Source: Aquabacterium sp. (GTDB lineage: Bacteria; Pseudomonadota; Gammaproteobacteria; Burkholderiales; Burkholderiaceae_C). Taken from it: a stretch of DNA of 64,000 nucleotides. The stretch spans positions 1 to 64,000 of the forward strand of contig JAURXM010000064.1 in the NCBI GenBank assembly GCA_030654395.1, in the 5' to 3' direction. The position numbers and the translations under genes were made by a program. A model generated the notes under the pieces. It ran no database searches, was not told where the DNA came from, and saw only the letters and a program-made list of their open reading frames with translations. Shown piece after piece: positions 55,102-64,000 of this stretch; position 1 is the stretch's first letter, and every line of letters starts with the position of its first letter.

Positions 55102-55809
55102 TTATTTAACAATGGACTCAACGGCTTCGGGCGTGTAGTGCCGGACATCAGCACCCTTGACGATGTAGATCACCTGCTCAGCCAAGTTTTTGGCATGGTC
55201 GCCCACGCGCTCTATAGCCTTGGCAACAAACACCAAATCGATAGACGCTGAAATGGTTCGTGGGTCTTCCATCATGTAGGTGATCAGCTTGCGCATCAAC
55301 CCATCAAATTCCGCATCAATTTCGTTGTCGTTCTTGATCACTTCCAGTGCGGTCTGGACATCCAAGCGCGCAAAAGCATCGAGCGCACGACGCAACGACG
55401 CGGTCGCCAGTTCTGCCTCATAGGACACGTCACTGACCGGCAAGCGCAGTCGACTCGACACACCCGTGTTAATCAAACGCTGAACCGTGCGCGCGATGCG
55501 TGCAGCCTCGTCACCAACCCGCTCTAAATTGGCGATGGTCTTGGAGATCGCAATCAACAAGCGCAAGTCACGCGCCGTTGGCTGGCGGCGTGCAATGATG
55601 TTGGACAAATCGGCATCGATGTCCATTTCCATCTGATTGACACGCATTTCTTGCTCAAGCACCACGGTGGCTGTTTCGCCGCTGAAATGCGTCAAAGCGT
55701 AAATGGCTTGCCCCACCTGCGACTCAACCATGCCACCCATCTCCAGCACCCGCGTAGAGATGCCACTGAGTTCGACATCGAACTGACTAGACAAATGCTT
55801 TTCTGACAT
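55102..55809 (-). CDS. phoU: Phosphate signalling protein PhoU
   Basis: A 235-residue all-helical protein with two PhoU repeats: LSGISTRVLEMGGMVESQVGQAIYAL and VSYEAELATASLRRALDAFARLDVQ. The metal-binding DxxE-type residues (EMEMDIDADLSNIIARRQP... and ERVGDEAARIARTV / ERVGDHAKNLAEQVIYIVKG) are in place. It keeps PhoR silent through PstB when phosphate is plentiful. AAGGAG precedes the ATG. It sits 48 bp after pstB. Confidence 0.96.
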   Translation of the reverse strand: MSEKHLSSQFDVELSGISTRVLEMGGMVESQVGQAIYALTHFSGETATVVLEQEMRVNQMEMDIDADLSNIIARRQPTARDLRLLIAISKTIANLERVGDEAARIARTVQRLINTGVSSRLRLPVSDVSYEAELATASLRRALDAFARLDVQTALEVIKNDNEIDAEFDGLMRKLITYMMEDPRTISASIDLVFVAKAIERVGDHAKNLAEQVIYIVKGADVRHYTPEAVESIVK

Positions 55810-55857
55810 AAACGCTCCTTCAGAACCTGTTGTATATATTGACCGACAAAACCATCA

Positions 55858-56643
55858 TCACCCAAAACGACCGGTAATGTAATCCTCGGTTTCCGTGCGT
55901 TTTGGCTTCATGAAGATATCGGTTGTAGCACCGTACTCAATCAACTCACCCAAGTACATATAGGCCGTGAAGTCAGAGCAACGTGCGGCCTGTTGCATGT
56001 TGTGCGTCACGATCAACACCGTGTAGTCATCTTTGAGCTCATGGATCAACTCTTCTACCTTGCCGGTAGAGATCGGATCCAGCGCAGAGCAAGGCTCATC
56101 CAGCAGCAAAACCTCAGGCTTGATCGCGATGCCGCGTGCAATACACAAGCGTTGCTGCTGACCGCCCGACAACCCAGAGCCACTTTGGTTCAGTTTGTCC
56201 TTAACCTCGTTCCACAACGCCGCTTTTTTGAGTGCCCACTCAACCCGTTCATCCATCTCAACACGAGACAACTTCTCAAACAAACGCACGCCAAAAGCAA
56301 TATTCTCGTAGATCGACATCGGGAACGGTGTGGGCTTTTGGAACACCATGCCGACGCGCGCACGAAGCAACGAGACATCTTCTTTCGACTTCAAAATATC
56401 TTTGCCATCCAAAAGGATTTGGCCTTCAGCCCTTTGATCTGGGTACAACTCGAACATGCGATTGAACGTACGCAACAGCGTTGACTTACCGCAACCAGAT
56501 GGACCAATGAAGGCTGTCACCTTGTTGGCTGGCAACTCCATGTTGACGTTTTTGAGCGCCAGAAATTTACCGTAATAGAAATTCAGATTGCTTACAGCAA
56601 GCTTGGTCGCGGTACTTGTAGTTACTTGCGTTTTAGCATCCAT
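55858..56643 (-). CDS. pstB: Phosphate ABC transporter ATPase PstB
   Basis: A 261-residue ATPase of the high-affinity phosphate importer. It has Walker [39 protein letters not shown] (Q-loop), [16 protein letters not shown] (signature), [12 protein letters not shown] (Walker B) and [14 protein letters not shown] (H-loop). ATG 56643 is preferred for GGAG upstream and normal family length; 12 further in-frame codons run to 56679. It follows pstA by 36 bp. Confidence 0.97.
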   Translation of the reverse strand: MDAKTQVTTSTATKLAVSNLNFYYGKFLALKNVNMELPANKVTAFIGPSGCGKSTLLRTFNRMFELYPDQRAEGQILLDGKDILKSKEDVSLLRARVGMVFQKPTPFPMSIYENIAFGVRLFEKLSRVEMDERVEWALKKAALWNEVKDKLNQSGSGLSGGQQQRLCIARGIAIKPEVLLLDEPCSALDPISTGKVEELIHELKDDYTVLIVTHNMQQAARCSDFTAYMYLGELIEYGATTDIFMKPKRTETEDYITGRFG

Positions 56644-56679
56644 GATGGGTACTCCGTTTACTATTTTGGAATCGCACAA

Positions 56680-57540
56680 TCAACGCTGGCGAAACATGGT
56701 GCGCGCGATGATGTTGAGCACCAGCACACCTGATGTGATCAGGAAAACACCTGCCCATGCGAGTTTCTGCCAGTTCTCATACGGACTCATTGCAAACTTG
56801 AAAATCGTCACAGGCAAACTGGCCATAGGCTTGCTTAAGTCAGAAGACCAAAATTGGTTGGACAAAGCCGTGAACAACAAAGGGGCCGTCTCACCAGATA
56901 TACGTGCTACTGCCAGCAAAATACCCGTCACCACACCAGCACGTGCCGACTTCAACGTGATGGTCACAATCAGACGCCATTTTGGTGTGCCCAGCGCATA
57001 AGCTGCTTCACGCAAGGCGTTCGGCACCAGTGAGAGCATGTTCTCCGTTGTCCTGATCACAACAGGCACCACGATCAAAGCCAAGGCCAATATACCCGCA
57101 TAGGCTGAGAATGAATGGGTGCGCGCCACCACTGAAGAGTAGATAAACAAGCCAACAACGATGGATGGCGCGGACAGTAATATGTCGTTAATAAACCGAG
57201 TGATACTGCCAAGCCACCCTTTTTGACCATACTCAGCCAGATAGATACCGGCCATCACACCGATGGGCGTACCGAGTGCTGTAGCCAAGCCAACCATGGT
57301 CAAAGAACCCATGATGGCATTGGCCAAACCGCCCGGCTCACCTGGTGCGGGGGTCATCTCGGTGAAGGTGCTTAAAACCAGACCGCCCACACCCAATCGA
57401 ATCGTTTCAACAAGAATCCAAATCAACCATACAAGACCGAACGCCATCGCAGCCAAAGACAGCGTCAAAGCAATGTAGTTGATCCGCTTTCGACTTGCGT
57501 ACCGACGTGCGCGCAGCGTATGCAACTCAGCTGTCGTCAT
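56680..57540 (-). CDS. pstA: Phosphate ABC transporter permease PstA
   Basis: A 286-residue permease with six predicted helices. [19 protein letters not shown] and [60 protein letters not shown] carry the EAA loop that docks PstB and the conserved R/E residues of the pore. With PstC it forms the phosphate channel. Its start overlaps the pstC stop by 4 bp (ATGA). Confidence 0.96.
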   Translation of the reverse strand: MTTAELHTLRARRYASRKRINYIALTLSLAAMAFGLVWLIWILVETIRLGVGGLVLSTFTEMTPAPGEPGGLANAIMGSLTMVGLATALGTPIGVMAGIYLAEYGQKGWLGSITRFINDILLSAPSIVVGLFIYSSVVARTHSFSAYAGILALALIVVPVVIRTTENMLSLVPNALREAAYALGTPKWRLIVTITLKSARAGVVTGILLAVARISGETAPLLFTALSNQFWSSDLSKPMASLPVTIFKFAMSPYENWQKLAWAGVFLITSGVLVLNIIARTMFRQR

Positions 57541-58496
57541 GAACGTACTCCTTCAGACTTCTGCAAGCGTGCCAACAACATGCGAGAGAAAGCAAGCACC
57601 ACAAAGGTGATGAAAAATAGCACCAAACCCAGATAGGTCAGGGATGCTTGGTGCAAGCCCTCACCTGCTTCTGCAAACTCATTGGCCAGCGCCGAAGCGA
57701 TGCTGTTTGCAGCCTCAAAGACCGATGGCGAATTGAGTTGATTCATGTTGCCGATCAAAAACGTCACGGCCATCGTTTCACCTAGAGCTCGGCCTAGGCC
57801 CAGCATGATGCCGCCAATGACACCTGTTTTGGTGAAGGGCAACACCACCTGCCAGACGACCTCCCATGTGGTTGAACCCAGCGCGTAGGCAGACTCTTTC
57901 AGCAACGGCGGGGTCACCTCGAATACATCACGCATCACTGAGGCAATGAAAGGGATGATCATGATGGCCAAGATGATGCCAGCAGACAAAATGCCAATGC
58001 CTACTGGCGGGCCAGTGAACAAAGCGCCTACAAATGGCACGTTTTGCGTCATAGACTGCAATGGCACTTGAACGTAGGTAACCAATATGGGACCAAACAC
58101 CAACAGGCCCCACATGCCATACACGATGGATGGCACGGCGGCCAACAACTCCACAGCAGTACCCAAAGGCCGCTTCAACCAGGACGGTGATAGCTCGGTC
58201 AGGAACACCGCGATGCCAAAACTAACAGGCACAGCGATCAACAAGGCTATGAACGAAGTCGCCAGCGTGCCGTAAATCATCACCAAGCCGCCGTAACGAT
58301 CCTGTACAGGATCCCACTCGCTGCGCCACAGAAAGCTCAGTCCATACTCTTGGATCGCAGGCCACGCACCAACGACCAGTGAGCCAATGATGCCGAGCAG
58401 CAACGATAGCGTCAAAATGGCCGCAGCACGCGCCAGCACAGCAAACACCACATCGGGCCAAGAAGATTGGACGCGTCGGTTGGGTTGATTGATCAT
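57537..58496 (-). CDS. pstC: Phosphate ABC transporter permease PstC
   Basis: A 319-residue permease. [20 protein letters not shown] and [60 protein letters not shown] (EAA loop and conserved RALGET) are typical. I chose ATG 58496; 34 more in-frame codons upstream are not conserved and would overlap the pstS-pstC hairpin. It is separated from pstS by 115 bp containing a stable stem-loop. Confidence 0.95.
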   Translation of the reverse strand: MINQPNRRVQSSWPDVVFAVLARAAAILTLSLLLGIIGSLVVGAWPAIQEYGLSFLWRSEWDPVQDRYGGLVMIYGTLATSFIALLIAVPVSFGIAVFLTELSPSWLKRPLGTAVELLAAVPSIVYGMWGLLVFGPILVTYVQVPLQSMTQNVPFVGALFTGPPVGIGILSAGIILAIMIIPFIASVMRDVFEVTPPLLKESAYALGSTTWEVVWQVVLPFTKTGVIGGIMLGLGRALGETMAVTFLIGNMNQLNSPSVFEAANSIASALANEFAEAGEGLHQASLTYLGLVLFFITFVVLAFSRMLLARLQKSEGVRS

Positions 58497-58559
58497 GGTG
58501 TAACTCTTTGCTTCCCAACTAAAGTAAGTTTTAGCATCATCAAATAAATCAGCGACAAA

Positions 58560-58588
58560 GCCGAACGCCTGATCAAGCAGCGTCCGGC
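58560..58588 (-). terminator. Intercistronic hairpin between pstS and pstC
   Basis: GCCGGACGC and GCGTTCGGC pair over 9 positions (one G-U) around an 11-base loop on the transcribed strand, shortly after the pstS stop. A short TTT follows, so it may be a partial terminator or a 3' stabiliser. This would give more pstS than permease mRNA, as a periplasmic binding protein requires. Confidence 0.6.
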
Positions 58589-58611
58589 GGTACTTCAAAT
58601 CAACACATCAA

Positions 58612-59646
58612 TCACTTGTAGGCAATGGCTTTACCAGCAGTGTCGGCAATCGTGGCCCACTGCTTGCGGACCAAATCCTTGACGGAAGCAGGCAACGGCA
58701 CATATTCCAAGTCAGCGGCAGCCTTGTCGCCATTGGCATAAGCCCAGTCAAAGAACTTCAATGTACTGCTGGCTTGCCCTGGCTTGTCTTGTGCCTTGTG
58801 CATCAAGATGAAAGTAGCGCCACTCAAAGGCCATGCATTCTTGTCAGCTTGGTTGGTCAGTATTTGGTAGAACGACTTATTCCATTCAGCGGCAGAGGCT
58901 GCAGCCTTAAATGTCACATCATCGGGCTCAACATAATTGCCAGCTGCATTTTTCAAAGCAACATGGGACATTTTGTTTTGCTTGGCGTAAGCATATTCCA
59001 CGTAGCCAATCGAGTTAGGCAGACGCTGAACAAAGGCCGAAACGCCCTCGTTGCCCTTGCCGCCTGCGCCTGTTGGCCAGTTCACAGCAGTACCCTCACC
59101 GACCTTTGATTTCCATTCAGCGTTGACCTTTGACAGGTAGTTTGTGAAGATAAAGCTGGTACCTGAACCATCCGCACGGCGGACAGGGGCGATAACCGTA
59201 TCCGGCAGAGCCAAACCTGGATTCAACGCCGTGATAGCAACGTCATTCCATTTGGTGATTTTGCCCAAGTAAATATTACCTAGAATTTCACCTGTCATTT
59301 TGAGCTGGCCGGGCTGAATACCTTTGATGTTCACAACCGGCACCACACCACCAATGACGGTTGGGAATTGAACCAAACCTTCTTTGGTCAACTCATCGTC
59401 CTTCAACGGCATATCAGTAGCGCCAAAGTCAACGGTTTTGCCTTTGATCTGCTTGATGCCGGCACCCGACCCAACAGACTGGTAGTTGATGCGAACACTG
59501 GTTGCCGTATTGAAGGCCGAAGCCCACTTGGCATACAAAGGCGCAGGAAAAGTGGCGCCAGCACCTGTTACATCTTCAGCCAGCACACTGCCGGAAATCA
59601 AAGCCAGGGCCACAGCCGAGGCGGTGCGAATCATCTTGAAGCTCAT
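58612..59646 (-). CDS. pstS: Periplasmic phosphate-binding protein PstS
   Basis: A 344-residue binding protein. The signal peptide MSFKMIRTASAVALALISGSVLA is cleaved before EDVTGAGATFPAPLYAKWA, the canonical mature start. The phosphate site includes the GAGATFPAP loop, VDFGATDMPLKDDEL and RADGSGTSFIFTNYL. AAAGG precedes the ATG. It is the first gene of the pst-pho cluster and has a reverse-strand Pho box 62 bp upstream. Confidence 0.97.
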   Translation of the reverse strand: MSFKMIRTASAVALALISGSVLAEDVTGAGATFPAPLYAKWASAFNTATSVRINYQSVGSGAGIKQIKGKTVDFGATDMPLKDDELTKEGLVQFPTVIGGVVPVVNIKGIQPGQLKMTGEILGNIYLGKITKWNDVAITALNPGLALPDTVIAPVRRADGSGTSFIFTNYLSKVNAEWKSKVGEGTAVNWPTGAGGKGNEGVSAFVQRLPNSIGYVEYAYAKQNKMSHVALKNAAGNYVEPDDVTFKAAASAAEWNKSFYQILTNQADKNAWPLSGATFILMHKAQDKPGQASSTLKFFDWAYANGDKAAADLEYVPLPASVKDLVRKQWATIADTAGKAIAYK

Positions 59647-59707
59647 GTGTACGCCTTTCTTGTCATATGACAGAAAATTACTATGAGGCGGACTTTAATC
59701 ATGAATT

Positions 59708-59725
59708 GTGACCATTGTGTGACGG
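59708..59725 (-). promoter_or_regulatory. Pho box for the pst operon
   Basis: On the minus strand the sequence reads CCGTCACACAATGGTCAC: two GTCAC half-sites 11 bp apart, as in the CTGTCAT-AAAT-CTGTCAC consensus. A CATGAT-like -10 follows after 4 bases. It faces pstS. A palindrome TGTCATATGACA at 59661-59672, close to the pstS start, carries further half-site-like sequence. Confidence 0.7.
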
Positions 59726-59771
59726 ATGCACCATGATTTATCACGGAGAAACATGCTGTATGAGCCATGCC

Positions 59772-59811
59772 TTGTGACGATGGTGTCATGTAACTGTCAT
59801 GAAAAGGTCAC
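59772..59811 (+). promoter_or_regulatory. Pho box array facing the fasciclin gene
   Basis: Half-sites recur at exact 11-bp steps on the plus strand: TTGTGAC (59772), GTGTCAT (59783), CTGTCAT (59794) and AGGTCAC (59805). The central pair, GTGTCATGTAACTGTCAT, matches the 18-bp Pho-box consensus at 16 positions. TATCTT at 59822-59827 is a plausible -10 at the expected distance. The orientation points to the fasciclin gene starting at 59879, not to pstS. Confidence 0.75.
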
Positions 59812-59878
59812 ATGACAATTTTATCTTCTGGCGTTGTGCCAAATCAGCTTGGCACCGTAACCCCACACGGAGACTTCC

Positions 59879-60358
59879 ATGATCACTCGTCGCTCAAACC
59901 CTCTGCTGACAACCACCATGATGGCTGTCATTTTGTCTGTCACATCCCTTGCGCATGGTCAAACAAGCACCAGCCAGCGTCCAGACTTATCTGTTTTCAC
60001 TAAACTGATCAACCAAGCTGGCCTCACCTCAACCTTAGAAGGCACCGTACCTGTCACCGTATTTGCCCCCACTGACGAAGCATTCAAAGCCGTACCAGCC
60101 GCTACGCTTGATAAGCTAGCCAAGGATCCTGAGTTTCTCAAGTCGGTGCTGACATATCACATTGTCAACGGCGTGGTTAAGTCGACCGACATCACAGGAA
60201 GCACCTCACTGCCAAGCCTGAACACCGGCAAAATTGCCGCATCCAAGTCAGGGAGTTTTGTGACGGTTGATGACGCCTTGGTGACACAAGCGGACATCGC
60301 CACAAGCAATGGCGTGATGCATATCATTGACCGCGTCTTGACGCCTCCGAAAAAGTAA
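59879..60358 (+). CDS. Secreted fasciclin (FAS1)-domain protein
   Basis: A 159-residue protein with an N-terminal signal peptide (about residues 1-27, ending AHG). A single FAS1 domain follows: the first conserved box is VTVFAPTDEAFKAVP, then TLDKLAKDPEFLKSVLTYHIVNG, and the second box is NGVMHIIDRVLTPP. FAS1 domains mediate adhesion or matrix interactions. GGAGA precedes the ATG. It lies between pstS and glmM where Burkholderiales usually have none, and the Pho box array upstream suggests induction by phosphate starvation. Confidence 0.9.
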   Translation: MITRRSNPLLTTTMMAVILSVTSLAHGQTSTSQRPDLSVFTKLINQAGLTSTLEGTVPVTVFAPTDEAFKAVPAATLDKLAKDPEFLKSVLTYHIVNGVVKSTDITGSTSLPSLNTGKIAASKSGSFVTVDDALVTQADIATSNGVMHIIDRVLTPPKK

Positions 60359-60392
60359 AGTCACACTTCCTGCATTTCAGAGGATCAGAGAC

Positions 60393-61727
60393 TTAGCGCA
60401 GCACAACAGCATCAGCCAACAACTGCGCGCACTGATCGGCCAAACCTTGGTCCTCTGCCTCAACCATGACACGTAACAAGGGTTCGGTGCCAGAAGGTCG
60501 AATGAGCACCCGACCACGGCCATTGAGCTGTGCCAGCACGGTCTTTTGAGCATCAGCCAGTTTGGCGTTGTCTTTCCATTCTTGCCCAGCTTGCAAACGC
60601 ACATTGATCATGCGTTGAGGAAACAGTTTGACCCCGTCCAACCATTGCGACATGGGTTGACCGCTACGGACAACTGCCTGCAAGACCTGTAACGCACTGA
60701 CGATGCCATCGCCCGTTGTGTGTCTGTCAAGGGCAATCAGGTGGCCCGAGCCCTCACCGCCCAATTGCCACCCACGGCAGACCAGCTCTTCAAGCACGTA
60801 GCGGTCACCGACTTTGGCTCGAACAAACTCAACGCCACGCGCCTGCAGAGCCAGCTCAACAGCCATATTGGTCATCAAGGTGCCTACCGCGCCAGGTACC
60901 GCTTCACCTTGCGCCAAACGATCTGCGACGATCATGTACAACAGCTCGTCACCATTGTACAAACGGCCCTGCGCGTCGACTATTTGCAAGCGATCAGCAT
61001 CGCCATCCAAGGCGATGCCGTAATGAGCCCCGTGTGCGATAACCGCCTTAACCAAAGCCTCTGGATGAGTCGCCCCAACGCCATCATTGATATTCAAACC
61101 ATCCGGCGCACAACCAATAGAAACAACTTCGGCGCCCAATTCATGGAACACCTCTGGCGCGACTTGATAAGCCGCACCATGTGCACCATCGATCACGAGC
61201 TTGAGTCCCTTGAGCGACAGCGTTGACGCAAAAGTACTCTTGCAAAACTCAATGTAGCGTCCGCGAGCGTCTTCTAGCCTGCGCGCCTTACCCAAACTGC
61301 GTGACTCGACCCAACTAGGCGCTTCCATCAAGGCAGATTCGACAGCCAATTCCCATTCGTCTGGCAATTTCTCTCCGCGAGCAGAGAAAAATTTGATGCC
61401 ATTGTCTGCGTATGGGTTGTGCGACGCACTGATCACCACACCCAAGCTCAAACGCAAGGCTCGTGTCAGGTATGCCACGCCAGGTGTGGGCAGCGGACCA
61501 GTCAGCAACACATCGACCCCCGCAGAGGCAAAACCGGCCTCTAAAGCAGATTCAAGCATGTAGCCCGAGATGCGCGTGTCCTTGCCAATCAGAACCGTTG
61601 GGCGCTGCTCGCTGCGTCTGAGCAACTGCCCCACCGCATGCCCCAAACTCAAGACAAAATCAGGTGTGATGGGCGTTTGCCCAACCGTGCCACGAATACC
61701 ATCAGTGCCAAAATATTGTCGGGACAT
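60393..61727 (-). CDS. glmM: Phosphoglucosamine mutase GlmM
   Basis: A 444-residue alpha-D-phosphohexomutase that makes glucosamine-1-phosphate for UDP-GlcNAc. It has [32 protein letters not shown] (phospho-Ser loop), [15 protein letters not shown] (metal loop), GGEGSGHL (sugar loop) and [15 protein letters not shown] (phosphate loop). ATG 61727 gives the canonical start and length; 20 in-frame codons upstream are not conserved. It follows folP in the ftsH-folP-glmM order. Confidence 0.97.
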   Translation of the reverse strand: MSRQYFGTDGIRGTVGQTPITPDFVLSLGHAVGQLLRRSEQRPTVLIGKDTRISGYMLESALEAGFASAGVDVLLTGPLPTPGVAYLTRALRLSLGVVISASHNPYADNGIKFFSARGEKLPDEWELAVESALMEAPSWVESRSLGKARRLEDARGRYIEFCKSTFASTLSLKGLKLVIDGAHGAAYQVAPEVFHELGAEVVSIGCAPDGLNINDGVGATHPEALVKAVIAHGAHYGIALDGDADRLQIVDAQGRLYNGDELLYMIVADRLAQGEAVPGAVGTLMTNMAVELALQARGVEFVRAKVGDRYVLEELVCRGWQLGGEGSGHLIALDRHTTGDGIVSALQVLQAVVRSGQPMSQWLDGVKLFPQRMINVRLQAGQEWKDNAKLADAQKTVLAQLNGRGRVLIRPSGTEPLLRVMVEAEDQGLADQCAQLLADAVVLR

Positions 61728-61788
61728 AAACTTTGCGCTCACTAGAGATGCCAGATGCTGGGTCTGAGATTGTGCCCCGAAACACATG

Positions 61789-62619
61789 TCAATTGATCAA
61801 CCCGGCTGCAGCCCAAACCTTCATCGCATCAGCAGTCTCAGCCACATCGTGCACACGAACAATGCGTGCCCCATGCGTGATACCTGCCAGCGCTGCAGCA
61901 ACGCTGGCCACCAGCCTGCCATCAATAGCGCGGCCAGTGATATGGCCCAACGTTGATTTACGAGACCAGCCAATCAACAACGGTTGACCAAGCTCAAGTA
62001 GCTCCGATTGCCGAGCAAGCAGCTGCATATTGTGCTCAGGGGATTTGCCAAAACCAATGCCCGGATCCAAAACCAGACGAGACAGGTCGACCCCCAGCCC
62101 CGACATGACGCTCAACCTGTGACGCAGGTAACCCTGCACCTCTCGAACCACATCGGGGTAGGTAGGCGCAAGCTGCATGTCTTTCGGGTCACCCTTCATG
62201 TGCATGAGGCAAACACCACAGCTGCCATGATCGGCCATGAGCGCCGCAGCTCCTGGCGCCTCCAGCGCACGGATGTCATTGATGATATCCACACCCAGAT
62301 CCAAAGCCCTGCGCATGATCTCGGTCTTGCATGTGTCCACAGAGACAGGTACACCCAGCGTGATCGCTGACGCCAATACCTCGCTGATCCGCGCCCACTC
62401 ATCTTCAACAGTCACGCTGGGTGCACCGGGACGACTGGACTCGCCGCCAATGTCCAATATGTCAGCGCCATCTCGAATCAGTTTCTCGCAAGCCGCCAAA
62501 GCGCTTGCCGGCCCCAACAGTCCGCCGTCCGAGAACGAATCTGGTGTGACGTTCACGATAGCCATGATCTTCGGGCTAGACAGATCAATCTGATAACGAG
62601 TCGTGTGCCAAACAGTCAT
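61789..62619 (-). CDS. folP: Dihydropteroate synthase FolP
   Basis: A 276-residue TIM-barrel enzyme joining p-aminobenzoate to the pterin pyrophosphate; it is the sulfonamide target. [15 protein letters not shown] (loop 1), [15 protein letters not shown] (loop 2), [24 protein letters not shown] and [10 protein letters not shown] are all present and intact. It lies 66 bp downstream of ftsH, past a strong terminator, so it needs its own promoter or readthrough. Confidence 0.97.
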   Translation of the reverse strand: MTVWHTTRYQIDLSSPKIMAIVNVTPDSFSDGGLLGPASALAACEKLIRDGADILDIGGESSRPGAPSVTVEDEWARISEVLASAITLGVPVSVDTCKTEIMRRALDLGVDIINDIRALEAPGAAALMADHGSCGVCLMHMKGDPKDMQLAPTYPDVVREVQGYLRHRLSVMSGLGVDLSRLVLDPGIGFGKSPEHNMQLLARQSELLELGQPLLIGWSRKSTLGHITGRAIDGRLVASVAAALAGITHGARIVRVHDVAETADAMKVWAAAGLIN

Positions 62620-62640
62620 GTAGATAGCGCAGCTGAAATG

Positions 62641-62662
62641 AAAAACGGGGCCGAAGCCCCGC
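62641..62662 (-). terminator. Rho-independent terminator after ftsH
   Basis: On the minus strand CGGGGC-TTCG-GCCCCG forms a 6-bp GC stem capped by a stable TTCG tetraloop and followed by TTTTT (forward 62641-62645). It lies 24 bp after the ftsH stop. Confidence 0.88.
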
Positions 62663-62685
62663 TGGATATGGTTACCAATTGAGCA

Positions 62686-64000
62686 TCAGACAGCAGCAGG
62701 TGCGCTGTCAGTGCTAACAGGGGGAGGACTACCACCGTTTGGTCGGTTAGCTGGCGGTGTCCAGTCCTTTGGAGGACTGGGCTCACGCCCTTGCATGATG
62801 TCCTCAATTTGCAGCGCATCAATGGTTTCCCACTCAAGCAGGGCCTTGGCCATCGCGTGCATTTTGTCTTGATTGTCTTCGATCAGTTTGCGCGCAGTGG
62901 CGTATTGCTCATCGATGATCTTGCGGATTTGCTTATCAACCTTTTGCAAGGTTTCCTCAGACATGTTCGTGGTCTTCGTCACCGAGCGACCCAAGAAGAC
63001 TTCACCTTCGTTATCAGCATAAACAACGGGGCCTAACTCGTCGGTCATGCCGTAACGGGTGACCATGTCTCGTGCAATGGCGGTTGCGCGTTCAAAATCG
63101 TTGCTGGCGCCCGTGGTCATCTGATCCATGAACACTTCTTCGGCGATACGGCCACCAAACAATACAGAAATCGTGTCGAGCATGCGATTCTTGTCCATGC
63201 TGTAACGATCTCCCTCGGGCAACTGCATAGTGACGCCAAGTGCGCGACCACGCGGGATGATGGTGACCTTATGGACGGGATCGGTCTTGGGCAACAAACG
63301 CGCGACCAAGGCATGGCCAGCTTCATGGTAGGCCGTGTTCTTGCGCTCTTCCTCTGGCATGACCATAGAGCGCCTCTCTGGGCCCATCATGATCTTGTCT
63401 TTGGCTTTTTCGAAGTCCTGCATCTCAACAACACGACCACTTCTGCGTGCTGCAAACAAGGCTGCTTCGTTGACCAAGTTGGCCAAATCAGCACCAGAGA
63501 ACCCTGGGGTTCCACGCGCCAAGATGTCAGAGCGAACGTCTTGCCCCATCGGAACCTTGCGAATGTGCACGTTCAAAATCTGCTCACGGCCACGCACATC
63601 AGGCAGCGTCACGTAGACCTGACGGTCGAAACGACCAGGTCGCAACAGGGCTGGATCAAGAATGTCGGGGCGGTTGGTCGCAGCGATCACGATCACACCC
63701 ACATTGGTCTCGAAACCGTCCATCTCGACCAGCATCTGGTTGAGTGTCTGTTCGCGTTCATCATTTCCACCACCTAGGCCAGCACCACGATGACGCCCGA
63801 CGGCATCAATTTCGTCAATGAAGATGATGCAAGGTGAGTTTTTCTTGGCTTGGTCAAACATATCGCGAACACGGGCAGCGCCCACACCCACGAACATTTC
63901 CACGAAATCAGATCCTGAAATTGTGAAAAACGGCACCTTTGCTTCGCCGGCGATCGACTTGGCCAACAAGGTTTTGCCGGTACCAGGGGGGCCGACAAGC
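62686..64000 (-). CDS. ftsH: ATP-dependent zinc metalloprotease FtsH (5' end outside window)
   Basis: The C-terminal 438 or so codons of a membrane-bound AAA+ protease. At the window edge the Walker A motif [13 protein letters not shown] is read, followed by [30 protein letters not shown] (Walker B), the second region of homology [21 protein letters not shown] and the zinc site [13 protein letters not shown]. The transmembrane N-terminus is missing because of the window end, not a mutation. FtsH degrades unassembled membrane proteins and regulators such as LpxC. The end, [12 protein letters not shown], is a flexible tail. Confidence 0.97.
   Translation of the reverse strand, partial: LVGPPGTGKTLLAKSIAGEAKVPFFTISGSDFVEMFVGVGAARVRDMFDQAKKNSPCIIFIDEIDAVGRHRGAGLGGGNDEREQTLNQMLVEMDGFETNVGVIVIAATNRPDILDPALLRPGRFDRQVYVTLPDVRGREQILNVHIRKVPMGQDVRSDILARGTPGFSGADLANLVNEAALFAARRSGRVVEMQDFEKAKDKIMMGPERRSMVMPEEERKNTAYHEAGHALVARLLPKTDPVHKVTIIPRGRALGVTMQLPEGDRYSMDKNRMLDTISVLFGGRIAEEVFMDQMTTGASNDFERATAIARDMVTRYGMTDELGPVVYADNEGEVFLGRSVTKTTNMSEETLQKVDKQIRKIIDEQYATARKLIEDNQDKMHAMAKALLEWETIDALQIEDIMQGREPSPPKDWTPPANRPNGGSPPPVSTDSAPAAV

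Noticed and set aside
1..64000. CRISPR arrays, tRNA or rRNA genes, prophage or complete transposase genes
   Set aside because: No regularly spaced repeats, tRNA-like cloverleaf elements, rRNA signatures or phage structural genes were found on reading both strands by eye. A dedicated scan was not possible.

Overview
The window reads as the chromosome of a betaproteobacterium of the order Burkholderiales, probably close to the Comamonadaceae. The evidence is the gene order ftsH-folP-glmM-(one gene)-pstSCAB-phoUBR, the tsaE-amiC-mutL-miaA cluster, a quinone-type PyrD, a cysteine-poor L31, a PsrA-type fatty-acid regulator and a high coding density of moderately GC-rich genes. The genus cannot be fixed from these genes alone. 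I see no rRNA, tRNA, CRISPR array or complete mobile element.

Layout. 1-1.4 kb is a small accessory patch: an insertion-sequence-like terminus followed by two small orphan enzyme-fold genes (VOC, SRPBCC). 1.4-5 kb holds an ArnT-like glycosyltransferase, a YpfJ metalloprotease and a quinone reductase. 5-14.3 kb is a rearranged version of the enterobacterial queG-tsaE-ami-mutL-miaA locus, with dedA, a pseudouridine synthase and a Bcr/CflA transporter inserted. 14.3-19.1 kb is a MarR-controlled tripartite drug-efflux operon (marR, outer-membrane factor, emrA, emrB). It is divergent from an MsbA-like ABC exporter and has a probable MarR operator between the two. 21-25.7 kb carries an OmpA lipoprotein, thyA-folA and small conserved genes. 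25.7-32.2 kb is a fatty-acid operon (psrA-like regulator, long FabG, MaoC hydratase, thiolase, FadD) with a perfect PsrA-type box in front of the regulator. 32.3-42.6 kb holds a second glycosyltransferase, Fe-alcohol dehydrogenase, patatin, VirK/YbjX protein, tex, pyrD and an HDOD protein with a degenerate kinase domain. 42.7-48.9 kb encodes the AddAB recombination nuclease. 49-51.3 kb is trxA-rho-rpmE2 with prominent leaders. A third ArnT-like gene then converges on the phosphate regulon (phoR-phoB-phoU-pstBACS, 53-59.6 kb). The end of the window has a fasciclin gene, glmM, folP and the 3' part of ftsH.

How the genes work together. The pst/pho block is the phosphate uptake and sensing system. 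Two separate Pho boxes lie back to back between pstS and a secreted fasciclin-domain gene, so the latter looks like a phosphate-starvation gene. The FabG-MaoC-thiolase-FadD block can activate fatty acids and interconvert 3-oxoacyl, 3-hydroxyacyl and enoyl thioesters, and it matches the mycobacterial fabG4-htdX-fadA2 trio in composition. Most of the window is housekeeping. No single large undescribed system stands out. The best leads are the PhoB-fasciclin link, the pseudokinase-HDOD fusion, the PsrA circuit and the RNA leaders of rho and rpmE2.
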